DNA of 64,000 nucleotides, from contig NC_090793.1 of the NCBI RefSeq assembly GCF_040054535.1, positions 19,282,501-19,346,500 of the forward strand, written 5' to 3'. The notes below the pieces were generated by a model, which saw only the letters and a program-made list of their open reading frames with translations, searched no databases and was not told where the DNA came from. This DNA is from Antennarius striatus (lineage: Eukaryota > Chordata > Actinopteri > Lophiiformes > Antennariidae). Made by a program: the position numbers and the translations under genes. This document shows positions 34,148 to 47,100 of the stretch, piece after piece (the stretch's first letter is position 1; each line of letters begins with the position of its first letter).

Positions 34148-36268
34148 ATGAACACAAGTAGAAGGAGAAAGGAAAAGCAGAGTGATGAAGACAGAGGACA
34201 GTGGGCCAGTAAGAGAGAGTATCTTCTGGTCGTTGCAGGAGGTGTGGTTGGACTGGGCAATGTGTGGAGATTTCCATACCTCTGCTTCAAGAATGGTGGA
34301 GGTAACTATCGGAGATTCTATATATTAGTTAAAGTACAGTGGTGCAGTGCACTGAAATATTTTGGCAATGATGATTGGTGAAAGAAAGCTATACTAATAC
34401 TGTGAGTACCAGTGTTACGCTCAGCATTATCTTTTTCTTTAAATATCTTTATAGAAACTACTCAGCTATTAAAATGTTCAGTTATTCCAAACGTTTTTGG
34501 TTGTATTTTATCTTTAATCTACCTTTTCTACTCATGTTAGTTTTCTTACATGATCAACTTTTCTTCAAACCCTCTTACCTTTTTTTTAAAATACTTTTAG
34601 CTCCAGACACCTTTCAATCTCTCTGTTCATAAGACTTTTAACTTTTAAACATGCATTCATTATTTTAACATCATTTGACATTTTTGGACTCTCTCAGTTT
34701 TATGCATTTTTTGTCCAATTTTCACAATTTGTGTGGGTGTAAAAAGTGCTTGAGAAGTCAACATAGAGCAACCCAACAGCTTCTTCACCAGCAGGATGTA
34801 TGTTGCTGATGCACTAAGTTGTGATCCGATATACCTAGTGGGGGAGGAGGGTGGCATTGTTCTGTTCTTCCGTTTGGGGCAGTTTATGACCTGGACCATT
34901 GAAGCCTCTGATATATACAGGGGGATGTAATTGAAGTTACCTGAAATGATAATCTGGGTGCGACATGTTGGCGCAGTGGGTAGCGCTGTCGCTGTCGGTG
35001 GCTTCAGGTACGAGTCCCGGTTCTCTCCGGGTTCTCCGGCTTCCTCCCACCTCCAAAAACATGCGCTTCAGGCTAATTGGCCGTTCCCAAATTGCCCGTA
35101 GGTGTGAGTGTGTGCATACGTGCATCTACATCTGGCTCCGTGGTGCACTGCTGTCCTAGTTTACCCTGCGTCATGCCCCCAGTTGGCTGGGATAGGCTCC
35201 AGCATCTTACGACGTCCAACAGTGGAAAAGCGGGTTTGGAAATGGATGAATGAATGTATGATAATCCAGGTGCCAGGTCCAAAGAGCAGAGGAGGTGTTT
35301 CAGATGGGTTTCAGCGACTGCCTCGGGGTACGCCCTTGGTGGAATGTAGAATGTCAGGAATATTAGAGTAGGGAGTGGTGCCAACAACTTTTAACTCCAG
35401 ATCCAGAGTGCAAAACATTGTTTTCACAGTCACATGTCCCTAATGGCGACATCTATCATTTGTGTGAGTTATCAGTCCACCTCCTTTCTTTTTTCCAACA
35501 GTGTTCGTTTCCTGCTTGTTAGGAAGATAAGCATGCCGGCATCGGGCACGTTGTATTTCAGCCACGTCTCAGAGAAGACAAACAAGCTGGTCTCCCTCTA
35601 ACGCTGCTTAGTTCTGCACAGTGCCATCAGTTCACCAGTTTATTGGGAAGTTTGCGTTCCCCTTGATGAGGGAGGGAGTAGAAGGATCAACTTGCAGCTA
35701 ACGGCTCCACCCATTAGCTTAGTCTTTTCTAGTCATTCTGCTTGACAGCCCCAATATCTCCTTTCAAGCTCAATGGGGATGAGGTTGTAAGGACCTTCAT
35801 TGACAGGATTTACTTCTTGGAGGACTCCATTCCATTGCTGTCCATAATAAAGAATTATAAGATATGAACAATATGTAAAAGCGTACAAACACGTGCATAG
35901 AGCAGAGGAAACCTGTGGCCTGCTCGCACATGGACAGTATGTGAAACGTTTCACAGATAAAGTCAATGAATTTCAGTCATCTATGTTGCTACTGACGTGA
36001 ACATTACTATACTCTATCTATAGGTGCCTTTCTGGTGCCATATGGTCTGCTGGCTGTATTTGTTGGCATACCTCTCTTTCTACTGGAGATCTCAATGGGT
36101 CAGTACACCCAGGAAGGATTCATCACCTGCTGGACCAAGTTGTGTCCACTGGCACAGGGTGAGTTGATAGGACTCAAACAAAATTGTGCAAAAAACTTTT
36201 TTCAAAAACATTTTTTCATTAATCAAAAGCAAAATTTTGAAAATAATAATTATTCATAATAATATGAT

Positions 36269-36305
<37 letters not shown>

Positions 36306-37088
36306 TTTTATTTCTTTTAAAGGAATTGGAATTGGACAACTACTAATGTTATTCCTCGGCACCACCTACGTTCTAATTGAAGCCTGGGCTCTCTTCTACC
36401 TGGTGTTCTCATTCAGATCCCAGCTCCCCTGGGCCACATGCAACAACACCTGGAATACAGGTAAAAATCAAAGATTACATTATGTTATTCGGACGAAGAC
36501 AAGAACAAAATGGACAACTCAACCCGTGTTCTAACATACGGTGGTTGCATTTGGCTCAGTTGACTGAAATCTGTTTGTTCTTCATACCAGCTGACTGTTT
36601 TGATGTTCAGATGGTTAATTCATCAAATATGACTACAAATCAGACCACTGGGAGTTCTGCAGCGATGGAGTTCTGGGAGTGAGTCTAACCTCAATGTTTT
36701 CATGTTACTTCAGGAGATATTTATGAATTTCATGTGTTCTGGTTGTTTCTGAAAATGTATGTGCTTATCAGACAAAAGGATGTGGGTACAGTCCAAACAC
36801 TTTTGTCGAAGAAATCTAATGTTATTTAGTTTTTATGATTATGGTTCCGCGTTGCACTGGCGTTGTGCCCGGAGTTTCCCCCGCTTCATGCCCTCAGTCA
36901 GCTGGGATAGGCTCTAGCTCCCCGCGACCCGCCACAGTGGATGAAGCAGTAGAAGATGAATGAATATGGTCTATAAAAATCCAAAAGCTGTTGAGTCGAT
37001 CCACTGGACGTTAACGTCCAGTGGATCGACTCAACAGCTTTTGGATAACCATGACCTGGATGAATGAGAACCTATACAGACATCGGTC

Positions 37089-37126
<38 letters not shown>

Positions 37127-40100
37127 TAATAATAAAATTTTGCTATTATTATTATTCGCTTTGTGGTGTACTGGCGACACGCCCGGAGTGTCCCCTGCCT
37201 CTCACCCATAAGCCCGCTGGGATAGGTCAAGAAACCCTGTGACCTGCAAAAGTGGAAACAGCGGTTAAGAGGATGAATGAATGACTTATTATTACTACTA
37301 CTAGTAGTAATAGTAGTAATATTGGTGGTTTAGTAGTAGTAGTAGCAGTTGTAGTAGTATGTCCAAAACTATAAAAACCATATAATGTCTATTACTTCCA
37401 AAAATTGGAAAACATTTTTAAAAATATTTTCAAGAGTCCCAGACAGCACTGTGGTTCAAATCTTCCTGTCCCCAGACGGAGGATGCTGGGCATGTCTGGA
37501 GGCATTGAGGAGCTGGGCAGTGTCAGATGGGAGCTGGCCTTGTGTCTCCTGGTCGCTTGGATCTTTTGCTACTTCAGTATCTGGAAAGGTGTCAGATCCT
37601 CTGGAAAGGTCCTGTAGAAATATTTCAGTTGTTATACGTATATTTGGGGTGCATATTATTATCATTCTCATCTGCTGACTATCGTTCTTGAACATTTACT
37701 CTTCATTTTAGGTTGCGTATTTCACAGCCACGTTCCCCTATGTGATGCTCCTGATTCTACTCATTAGAGGCTTGACTCTACCTGGAGCTTCAGAAGGGAT
37801 CTACTACTACCTGTATCCAGACATAAACCGTCTGGCTGACCTTGAGGTGCATTGTCTAAAATGATCACTGGTGTAACTCAAGATGAACGAAATCATCTAT
37901 AGTTTAATAATGCATCATTTATAATTCATAATGCATAAAGAATGCAAAAAGTTATCATAATTAGATATCCATCCACCCAAATCATTTATGATTTTTGGTT
38001 TGGTATGAGTAATATTTTTACAAATCAATTAGATTTGTAAAATCTAATGACAAATCTAATTTGTAAAATCTAATTAACCGTGATTGTGAGAGTTTTTACA
38101 AATCACAATTATATATAACTTGCAGTAAGATAAATCATACCAAATCATTCATGCTTTCCCCCCATAAAAATGCTTAGGGCTGAAGAGCATAAACTAAACA
38201 TTTAAAACGAAACATTAAAAAATCATCAAGACTACTGACTTCTATTTCTGAATTAATATCAAAAATACTACTGGAAGTTATGGTAAAATTCCTTCTTCAG
38301 TTATACAGCTTCTCTTATATTGCAGGTGTGGATAGAAGCAGGATCCCAAATCTTTTTCTCCTACAGCGTTACGTCAGGGATACTAACTGTCATGGGCAGC
38401 TACAACAAGTACAACAACAACTGTTACAAGTAAGTAGAAGACAGACAGTAAAAGGACGCTGATTTTGATTCTGGAAGTTGTTCTTATGTTACAGGACAGT
38501 TAAAATAAATGTACTTTTCTAGAATCCACAACAATGTTTTCTATTTAACTCTATTGTGTAACAGTAATGGTTTGGCCCCAAAAACAGTACACCAGAGATG
38601 TGGCCTGAATTCAAAGTTTGAATGCCAAACAGTCACAAATGTGGTAGTCAAAAGCTAAGGCAGACAAACAGGACAGGGAGCGGCAAACAGGCAGAATCCA
38701 GGAAACGAGCACAATCGGAACATGATAAACTCAAGAACAGGAATGCTGGCATGACAAGTCAGTCTGGAAGGGAACTGAGGGTTAGCATCAAAAGTTGTTT
38801 AAATCAATCCACTGGACTGTAAGAAAGTTTCTTGAAGATCTTTCAACTGTCAGTGGAGATGCTTCTTCAGTTCTGATGGTGGTTTAATAGACTTTCTTTA
38901 AGTCCACTGGATTGATTCAAAAACCTTGGATAACCATGACCTGGATTAATGAGAACCTGCACATACGTGAGGGTTGAGCAGAGCATATGTAGGGTGGAGT
39001 GATCGGGAGATGGGTGGCTGCAGCAACACAGGTGATGGGATGAGCTGACGGGGAGAGAGTGGAGAGAGAAAATACTGAAGTCAGGATGGTAAACAGCAAC
39101 TGGGTCTGTAACATGTTATACTTTATTATTTTATATTTTTCTATGATCTGCAGGGACTGTTTCGTGATCTGTTTGCTGAACAGTGGAACCAGTATTCTAG
39201 CTGGATTTGTAGTTTTTTCTGTTCTTGGATTCATGGCTCACCAACAGGGTGTTACTGTAAAGACTGTGACTGATTCAGGTACAGTACATTCAAAGATTTC
39301 ATCAAATGCAATGTTGAATTTCATTTCTGTAAAATAGTCCCATAGTATCAAAGTATTGTTCCCTTCACAGGTCCAGGTTTAGCCTTCATCGCTTACCCCC
39401 AGGCAGCAGCTCTGATGCCTTTACCACAGTTCTGGAGTGTTTGCTTCTTCCTGATGCTGATTCTACTGACTGTGGACACACATGTAATAACTCCTGACAC
39501 ATTCCCTTCTTACAAATACAGTAATAGCTTTGTAAATATAAACAACATCAATTTTTAATTTTCTCCTCAGTTTATAACTGTGGAGAGTTTCATCACTGCA
39601 ATCAAGGATCTGATTCCAAAGTCATTTCGTGCTGCAATAAAACATGAGATCTTTGTCCTCATCATCTGTGCATCCATCTTTTTCCTAACCCTTACCATGA
39701 TTACTGAGGTGAATAAACACATTTACACAAAAAAAATTTTCATAAAAAACAATTAATATAAAAATAGAGATATTGCAATTCATATTCATAATTCATGCAC
39801 AAGTACATTTTATTTCATTAAACTTTCAATTTCTTTCTGCTTCAGGGAGGAATTTATGTTTTCCAACTCATTGACTTCTATGGTGCTACCAGAGCATGTC
39901 AGAATTTCATGGCTGTAAGTGAATGCCTGGCTATGGGCTGGATTTTTGGTAAGTTGGATTGATCACAGAATTGTTCAATATGTACCACAAACACTACACA
40001 TAAATGTTTTTCCTTACACACAAATTGCATGTTCAAAAATTTCCTCTGATAGATAGAACACCAATTTATGGCATTCTATCTATCTATTGTGAGCAGCAGT

Positions 40101-43100
40101 ATGGTTTTGTGCTAAAAAAAAAAAAGAGTACTACAGATGCAGTATTTGCTTTGAGGATGTTGATAGAGAAGTACAGAGAAGGCCAGAGGGAGCTGCATTG
40201 TGTTTTTGTAGATCTGGAGAAAGCTGATGACAGGGTGCCCAGAGAGGAACTGTGGTATTGTATGAGGAAGTCTGGAGTGGCAGAGAAGTATGTTAGAGCA
40301 GTGCAGGACATGTATGAGGACTGTAAGACAGTGGTGAGGTGTGCTGTAGGTGTGACAGAGGAGTTCAAGGTGGAGGTGGGACTGCATCAGGGATCAGCTC
40401 TGAGCCCCTTCTTGTTCGCTATGGTGATGGACAGGCTGACAGACGAGGTCAAACAGGAATCTCCATGGACTATGATGTTTGCAGATGACATTGTGATCTG
40501 CAGTGAGAGCAGGGAACAGGTGGAGGACAAGCTAGAGAGGTGGAGGTTTGTCCTGGAAAGGAGAGGAATGAAGGTTAGCCGCAGTAAGACAGAGTACATG
40601 TGTGTGAATGAGAGGGACCAAAGTGGAAGAATGAGGTTACAGGGAGAAGAGATCAAGAAGGTGGAGGATTTTAAGTACTTAGGGTCAACAGTCCAGAGCA
40701 ATGGAGAGTGTGGAAAAGAGGTGAAGAAGCGTGTCCAGGCAGGATGGAACGGGTGGAGGAAAGTGTCAGGTGTGATGTGTGATAGAAGAGTTTCAGCTAA
40801 AATGAAAGGAAAGGTGTACAAAACTGTGGTGAGACCAGCGATGTTGTTTGGTCTAGAGACAGTGTCACTGAGGAAAAGACAGGAGACAGAGCTGGAGGTA
40901 GCAGAGATGAAGATGCTGAGGTTCTCTCTGGGAGTGACCAGGATGGATAGGATCAGGAATGAGTACATCAGAGGGACAGCACATGTTAGAGGTTTTGGAG
41001 ATAAAGTCAGAGAGGCCAGACTGAGATGGTTTGGACATGTCCAGAGGAGAGGTAGTGAGTATATTGGTAGAAGGATGCTGAGTTTTGAACTGCCAGGCAG
41101 GAGGCCTAGAGGAAGACCAAAGAGGAGGTTTATGAATGTAGTGAAAGAGGACATGAAGGTAGTTGGTGTGAGAGAAGAGGATGCAGAAGACAGGGTTAGA
41201 TGGAGGCAATTGATTCGCTGTGGCGACCCCTGAAGGGAAAAGCCGAAAGGAAAAGAAGAAGATCTATCTATCCACCCACAAAACAACTAAGCTCAGCTTC
41301 ATTAACTTAATGTTCAAACCATATTTGACAGAAGAGTAAATGACATTCATCACAGACCAGAAAGTGTCCAACTGATTGGTTAAAGAAGCTACCTCGGAAC
41401 CATGATGTACATTGTACAGGTTCTGATGCTTGTCATTGGTTCACCTGATGGATAGGCAAACAAAAAGGCCATGGGAGTGGTTCTTAGAGATAGAGAAGGT
41501 ATTGAGTGCACAGCAATGTCTTTTGAGACTTAACCGTTCCAGGATGTGCAACATCCCTCCAACTGGGCATGTCCCAAAAGTCTTTAACTCACTCACTGCC
41601 ATTAGCATCTATGGACTTCATTTCAAGTTTGAGTAAGTCAGCTCGCACCCTCAAGTGAACATGGTTCACTCTGAGGGAAGCAAGTTGCCATCAGTCAAGA
41701 ACAGATGGAAAACACAGAGTGCCAGAGAAAGACTGCCAAAGGAGATCAATTGGTACAAAGCACTGGCAGTGAATGAGTTAACAGTAGGGTGCCAATGATG
41801 CCGTCTAACTAGATGCCTAAGCAAACTAAAAGCCGTGAAAGCCTTGAAGCAATATCTCAAGTAACTGTCACAGAACTCCATAATAGACAAATAGTCTTTT
41901 TTCATAGACCAGCAGTTATGTACACAGTAGATGAGCGACATTCACTGACCAGGAACCTGCATTGAATGCTTTCCAATCTGAGGTCTGAGAATTGCTTGAA
42001 GCTTTTATCCGAGCACGGGCGAGCAAACATGTCCAAGACAGTTAAATAAAGATATACAGTAATCCCTTGTTACTCGCAGCTGATGCGTTCCAGGACCCCT
42101 TGTGAAAAACAAAATTCCGGGATATAGTGATAAACTATTTATTTTATTATTTACGGTAATTGAATGATTATGAACCCTCCCCATACTGATATTAAACTAC
42201 CTTCTGTTACATTTTCCCATTCTCATATAGACTGTTTAAAGCACTTTGGTATCAAAGAAAAGTGTTTCTTTAATACACGGAAGTGCACTGCGTTCTGTGA
42301 GTCTTGGAATGCAGTGCACTTCCGGATGGAATGCGCGTACAGCATCATGTCACTACATACTAAAAATTTGCGATGCAGTGAAGCCACGCATCTTGACGCA
42401 CGAATAAGCGAGCGATTACTGTACCTCAATAGTTGCAGAGCACCCCTTGGTGGCATTTATCAAAAACAGAAAGCGTCTCCCTAGTCTATTACTCCACTGT
42501 CTAAGAGTGGGGGTGCCACACCTCGATTAAACACAGAAGCAATTGGTAAGCCAATTCAACATGCTTTAGGGACACAGTACCAATCTCATTCACGTCATGA
42601 GTATATCAGGACCATGGAAACTTGTCTGCTTCAGTCAAGGCAAGTCAAGTACAGCCGGTTTACCTAACCCTCTTGATGTGCAAAATTTTCCAGTCTATTA
42701 AATAGATTCCTCGCATGCCGACTTAAGCCTTCAGTGTATCTGATCTCATCTTCTTGGTCAACACCACTACTCCATCTGTAGCTACATTTAAATTGGAACT
42801 GGAACCACATCTCTTTTGTTTAGCTTATTAATTGCTTTCATGACTAAACTGATTTGTGTATATTTTCGGCTCTGTGTTATTTACCAGATCTTTACTGATT
42901 GACTTTCCTTGTTTTGTAAAACGTCTGAGTGTCTTGAGAGGCTAAATAAATGTACTGTACGCATGTTGGTATAAATATAACGTATCCCCATGTTAATCCT
43001 TTGGATTCCACCACCAGGTGTCGACCGCTTGTCACTTGTCATTGAGGACATGACGGGACAAAGACAATCTGTTTTCTTCAACGTGTGCTGGAAATACATC

Positions 43101-44138
43101 ATTCCCATCGTATCACTGGTGAGTAACAAGGTCTTCATGTCTACAGGTGGTGTTACATTCCTTCAAGAGCTTGTCAGATTGTCAGAATACAATAATGTCA
43201 CACTAGTACTGCTGCAGCAGGCTCTGGACATCACCAGATGGACATCCCATTGGGTTTTCTCCTTTTTAATGTTCTGCTAGGCCTATTTGGGGAAACAGTT
43301 TTCAGTAGGTGTTTGTTTGTGTTTGATGTTTACTATTTAACAAGTGAAATGCATGCTCAATTGGGTTTTTAATAGTTTTTTTGAGCTAAGTCCAATCTAG
43401 CCTCTCTATTGTTGAGAATAATAAGTGGCTTACGCAGTAAACCCTTTGTATTTACTCTCATGCAGTCTTCTCTCAGTGTACAATGACATGGCTACCTCAT
43501 TGATAGTGTTTTTAACATGTTTGGCTGTAGTTGATGGGGTTTCTCTTCACTATTAAAATTTAAAGGCCAGTAGGTATATCCTGTCAATAGTAAGACACTT
43601 ATTACATTTTTGTAATTATGACAAATTGTGTTGTCATCTTTTGGATGACAGACACTACCAGGATGCATCAATGTAAAGAAAATATTCAACAAAGAAAAAA
43701 ATCACTTCACAGATTTCCTTCATCCTGTACCTGGTTGACTACCAACACCTCAAGATCAATGACTACGTTTACCCTGACTGGGCATATGCACTGGGATGGA
43801 TCATGACCTTCTCCTCTGTTGCCATGGTGCCGCTGTGGGCAGCTGGACTGATGTGTTTGACACCAGGAACCTTCAGACAGGTCAGAATTCATTGAACACT
43901 ATTTCTAAAACATTTTCAGAGAATATATGGGAGTTAAATCTCTCTTTGCTTTGACTATGTATGGTCTCCACAAGCAAAACCTACAGATATCCTAATCATT
44001 ATGGTAGTTTTAAAGTTAATGCTTTTGTTTCAGCGTCTCTCTGCCCTTTGTGCTCCTGCTGAAGATCCAGCCTGGCAGAGTAGAAAATTAGGAGAAGAGG
44101 GAACGGCTGTTGAACTGACAACTGCCGTCACAAGTTAA
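34148..44138 (+). CDS. Gene 4 (type C): SLC6 Na+/Cl- dependent GABA transporter 2-like
   Basis: Exons: 34148-34301, 36024-36158, 36323-36460, 36591-36678, 37476-37608, 37712-37846, 38326-38429, 39154-39278, 39371-39483, 39571-39708, 39846-39948, 43018-43118, 43713-43880, 44034-44138. The product is 579 residues, open throughout, with the same phases as genes 1-3 (exon 1 is one codon shorter). TM1 reads [15 protein letters not shown] (Phe for Tyr), TM3 keeps the substrate-site Tyr (TTYVLIEAW), the exon 4 loop has three sequons, TM8 has VDTH, and TM10 has IDFYGATR, with Asp at the extracellular gate where types A and B have Glu. The tail ends ELTTAVTS. Closest relative is gene 5. Introns 1, 4, 7 and 11 are expanded by SINEs, microsatellites, an inverted-repeat element, an RTE LINE and a MITE. 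Confidence 0.92.
34958..35262 (+). mobile_element. tRNA-derived SINE in intron 1 of gene 4
   Basis: The head has box A-like TGGCGCAGTGGGTAGCGCTG and box B-like GGTACGAGTCCC, as in RNA polymerase III promoters. Then come TTCTCCGGCTTCCTCCCACC, AATTGCCCGTAGGTGTGAG and GCTGGGATAGGCTCCAGC, with a terminal GGATGAATGAATG tail. It is the most complete member of the family also seen at 372-660, 4745-4978, 36846-36962 and 37150-37283. Confidence 0.75.
36268..36300. repeat. (ATT)n microsatellite in intron 2 of gene 4
   Basis: About ten ATT units in a short intron. The same intron of gene 5 (49337-49483) has only a few, so the tract has changed length since the duplication. Confidence 0.9.
36846..36962 (+). 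repeat. 3' part of a SINE (same family as 34958)
   Basis: Shows GTGCCCGGAGTTTCCCC, AGCTGGGATAGGCTC and a GATGAATGAAT tail. The tRNA-like head is missing. Confidence 0.65.
36979..37046. repeat. 68-bp perfect palindrome
   Basis: Two 34-base arms with no spacer meet at GTT/AAC (centre 37012/37013) and match at every position. The right arm continues as the interspersed repeat TTGGATAACCATGACCTGG also seen at 38925-38945. Each arm contains GTCCAGTGGATCGACTCAAC. It could extrude as a cruciform. Confidence 0.97.
37090..37365. repeat. (AAT)n and (GTA)n microsatellites around a SINE remnant, intron 4 of gene 4
   Basis: AAT/ATT repeats at 37090-37155, a SINE tail at about 37155-37283 (CGCCCGGAGTGTCCCCTGCC, CTGGGATAGG), and GTA/TAG repeats at about 37285-37365. 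Confidence 0.75.
38798..38965. repeat. Inverted-repeat element in intron 7 of gene 4
   Basis: Arms at 38798-38828 and 38891-38920 are imperfect inverted copies sharing AATCAATCCACTGGAC. The loop between them carries, on the minus strand, the sequence related to 6029-6070 (ACTGAAGAAGC followed by GTTGAAAG). The arms match those of the 68-bp palindrome, which looks like this structure without its loop. Confidence 0.7.
40089..41261 (+). mobile_element. RTE-clade LINE, 5' truncated, intact 3' half (intron 11 of gene 4)
   Basis: One open frame (to 41233) covers the reverse transcriptase from [11 protein letters not shown] through [40 protein letters not shown] and [10 protein letters not shown] to [14 protein letters not shown], and ends at IRCGDP. 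The 3' end is GAAAAGAAGAAG. A short duplication of ATCTATCTA flanks it. Gene 5 has the uninterrupted site (TCTTTCTATCCACCCACAAA, near 54582), so the insertion followed the split of genes 4 and 5. It is 5' truncated and so not autonomous. Confidence 0.92.
42057..42421. mobile_element. TA-flanked MITE (Tc1/mariner-like), 365 bp
   Basis: Ends are CAGTAATCCCTTGTTACTCGC on the left (first bases shown) and, on the minus strand, CAGTAATCGCTCGC on the right. TA lies directly outside each end (42055-42056, 42422-42423). The gene 5 paralog reads AATAAAGATATACCTCAATAG at 55884-55904 with a single TA, which is the empty site. There is no coding capacity. Confidence 0.88.
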
Positions 44139-47100
44139 TTTAACTGCTAATTTACTCCAAATGGTGGGAATGTGTCGTGAGGATGAAGACTAAAAGGCTT
44201 GCAACAAAACAGAAAAGTCCGTACTGTAGAAAGAAAATGGTGCCAAATTTTCATAGCATGGACACTCGGTTCATTAATTTGTTCATGTTCTTGACCGCTC
44301 CTGCTTTTGCGGGTCATGGGGGTTGCTGGAGCCTATCCCAGCTGACATACGGGCTAGAGGTGGGCGACAGTGTCCTGATTTTTTTTCACCTTATTTTGCT
44401 CACCCATATGCATTTCCACATCAACAACATAGGCAATCATCCGAGAATAAGGACTTCCATTGTAGGCAAAGTCTCAACTGACTGTTTTGGAGACTTGCTT
44501 AGGATCTGAACACAGCAGCAGGATAACTCAAAGAGGCTCTTGTAGCTTGTCTTCAAGTAATCCCCATGGAAGAAATCCTGTCTCTGAAGACAGAAGGAAT
44601 GGAAGTGTAAATGGAAGGAAAGGAAGAGGGCAACATCCCCACTGACTCCTCGACAGAAGAATGTTGGCTGTTTGATCTTCTCCACAAGGGTTATCAACAA
44701 CCAACTCAAAAGAAAGAAAATTGGATCCAAACAATATACTGATTACATCATCAGTGCAGATAGCATGGCACCCTGAACAGTTAATGAGTTCAGATTATGT
44801 TCAGAATTGTTTTGTATTAATTTGTCCAATCGGCTTTGTCCCCGCACCATTTTGGTTCTTATTAGTATCATCTATAATTTCATAGTGTTCGCTTCGGGTC
44901 ATCTGCAAGACTCACCTGCTTCACCTGAAGTAAATGTAATGTAATACCCATTTACATCAGAAGATGGCAGTAGTGGCAATGAGAGGGACTGACCTCTGCT
45001 GAACTCTTGTGTCAGGAAGTAATGAGAGTGAGTGTGCACAGATATAGTGACTTAATGTTGGATGTAGTGAGCAACTCTCTTATGAAGAAATTAGAAGAAA
45101 TAACTTGACGATGAAGTTGTACAACAGAATTTGTGGATGTTAATAAAATCCCAGGAACCTGGATGAGCGTTGTCATCATTAACCAAGTGTAACAATAGCA
45201 GCCACCAAACTCTAGGAGCTTTGCTTGAGAGAGATCGAGGAAGTCATGGGGGGCCACGGTCTGCCCAAAGTACTGCCCAAAGTTACTACATTGTCTTTGG
45301 AGGATCCTAATTGTCACCTGGGGGATACACAACAAATTGGCCAGCCATGAAGACTCTGAGATTGTACAGATTGTTTACTTGTTTAATGTGGAAAGTACGT
45401 TTTTTTTGTTTATCCCACTATAGAGTTTGTCTGTTGCTTTGTCCGTGTCCTCGATGTTCTGTGCTTCAGTGTTCTCACAAAGCAGGTCTTCACATTTGTT
45501 TTAGCAGCAGTCAAAACCATCTTGCAGTATGATTGATGAGCTTCGTTCAAGCTGTTGGAGCATGGGGTTGGTTGACTAGCAGTTACCCTGTTGACATGTT
45601 GAGTGAGGTGCTCCCAGTTGGCTTTTCGGAATTTCCATGTCTTAACATCCCTCCCTTGAACAGGCTGGATCACAGATGGGATGGCGATGATGGATTGTTG
45701 ATGGTGTGACCGGGGAAATGTATCAAGGGTGTGTCTCACTGGAAGTGACTGACTGTTGGGCCATTTAGCAAAAGCCAAACCTGGGTTGGTGTAAAAGTTC
45801 CAACATCCAGAGTAGAGGGAGCAGGACTCCTTTGGATCATGGAGGAGTGTCGCATCAACCGTGGAGGCTCAGTTTACCAGGGAGTCACCATCAGCATTGG
45901 AGCTCCTGTCCCCACAGTCGCTATGATGGCTATTGAAGTTGCCAGCAAACACAACAGGAGCTGGCACATCTGGTAGGGATGATGGGACCAGTCTACTAGG
46001 AGGCAGTCTAGATGTTGACGATGTTGATATCCTGCGCTCGGGCTGACATCCATTCTACCGCAGTGTCCTCTCGGGATTGTCCTGCAGCTTAACAGGCTAT
46101 ATAATTGCAGACAAATGTGGCAATGCCATGGTGTTTATCAGTGACACATCCTGCCAGTGTTTACCCAGGTGTCTGTAGAAGTCTTGAAGACATTGGTTTC
46201 ACTATGGAGCATGCAGCCTCACAACTACCTTTAGCTAGTCACAGAGGGGACCACATCGAGGTTGTCTCCACCCCATTCCTGTATTTGTTCTTTTTTGATA
46301 CCAGAACATGTGAAACAGCCTTTTGGAATACTTCACACAGCCTAGTGGATTATTGGAAAATCCATAGTGGATTATAAACACATCATTGATGAATTAAAGT
46401 ATTCTTATTATTTGGATGCATCAGGACAATTGAATTGAAGACATTACAAATACTCTGCTCTGGTACCATATTACACATACGTCTGTATCGGGAATCTCAC
46501 AAGGGGCTATCTTGAGAGAAAAAGGAAATAGTGGTTGTTTCTCAGAATGTGTGTAATGGAGGACTACATCGAATATCTTCAATGTTTCACAATTACTCAT
46601 CCTGGTACAATCTGTTGATGAATGCGAGGTGACTTGGGGTGATTGTACTGCTGCTTCATGAGCTGATTGTAAAGAGCGGCGGTCCCCAACTTTTTTGGAC
46701 CGGTTTCAAATAAGAAAATATTTTCATATTTTCTGCCTTCGTTTGCTCAATAATTGTTTATGATGCCAGGATGGCTGTAGTCTAATAATAAATCATCTGC
46801 AGTGATCTTCTGTCAAATGCAGATATCAAAAAACAATAAACAACCTTTATTCATAAATTAATAATCAGCACCTCGGGAAACGAAATTATTAATTTTAAAA
46901 TGAAAATCCTTTTTAATAAGTAATTATAACAAAAAGTGGCAGCTCGATGAGGTTTATTTTGAAATATAGCGACTTACAATAAGTGCATTCAATGTAGGAG
47001 AAATAATAATAATAATAATAATAGACCTTTATTGTCCCACAGTGGGGAAATTTGTGCGATCGTGGCAGCAGGGGGGGGAGGGTCAAACATAAATAGTTAA

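Noticed and set aside
40387-41286. 299-codon minus-strand frame
   Set aside because: It is a shadow of the RTE reverse transcriptase on the plus strand. The same kind of shadow occurs at 59081-59881.
42164-42484. 106-codon frame in intron 11 of gene 4
   Set aside because: It lies mostly within the TA-flanked MITE, whose empty site in gene 5 shows it is not part of a gene.
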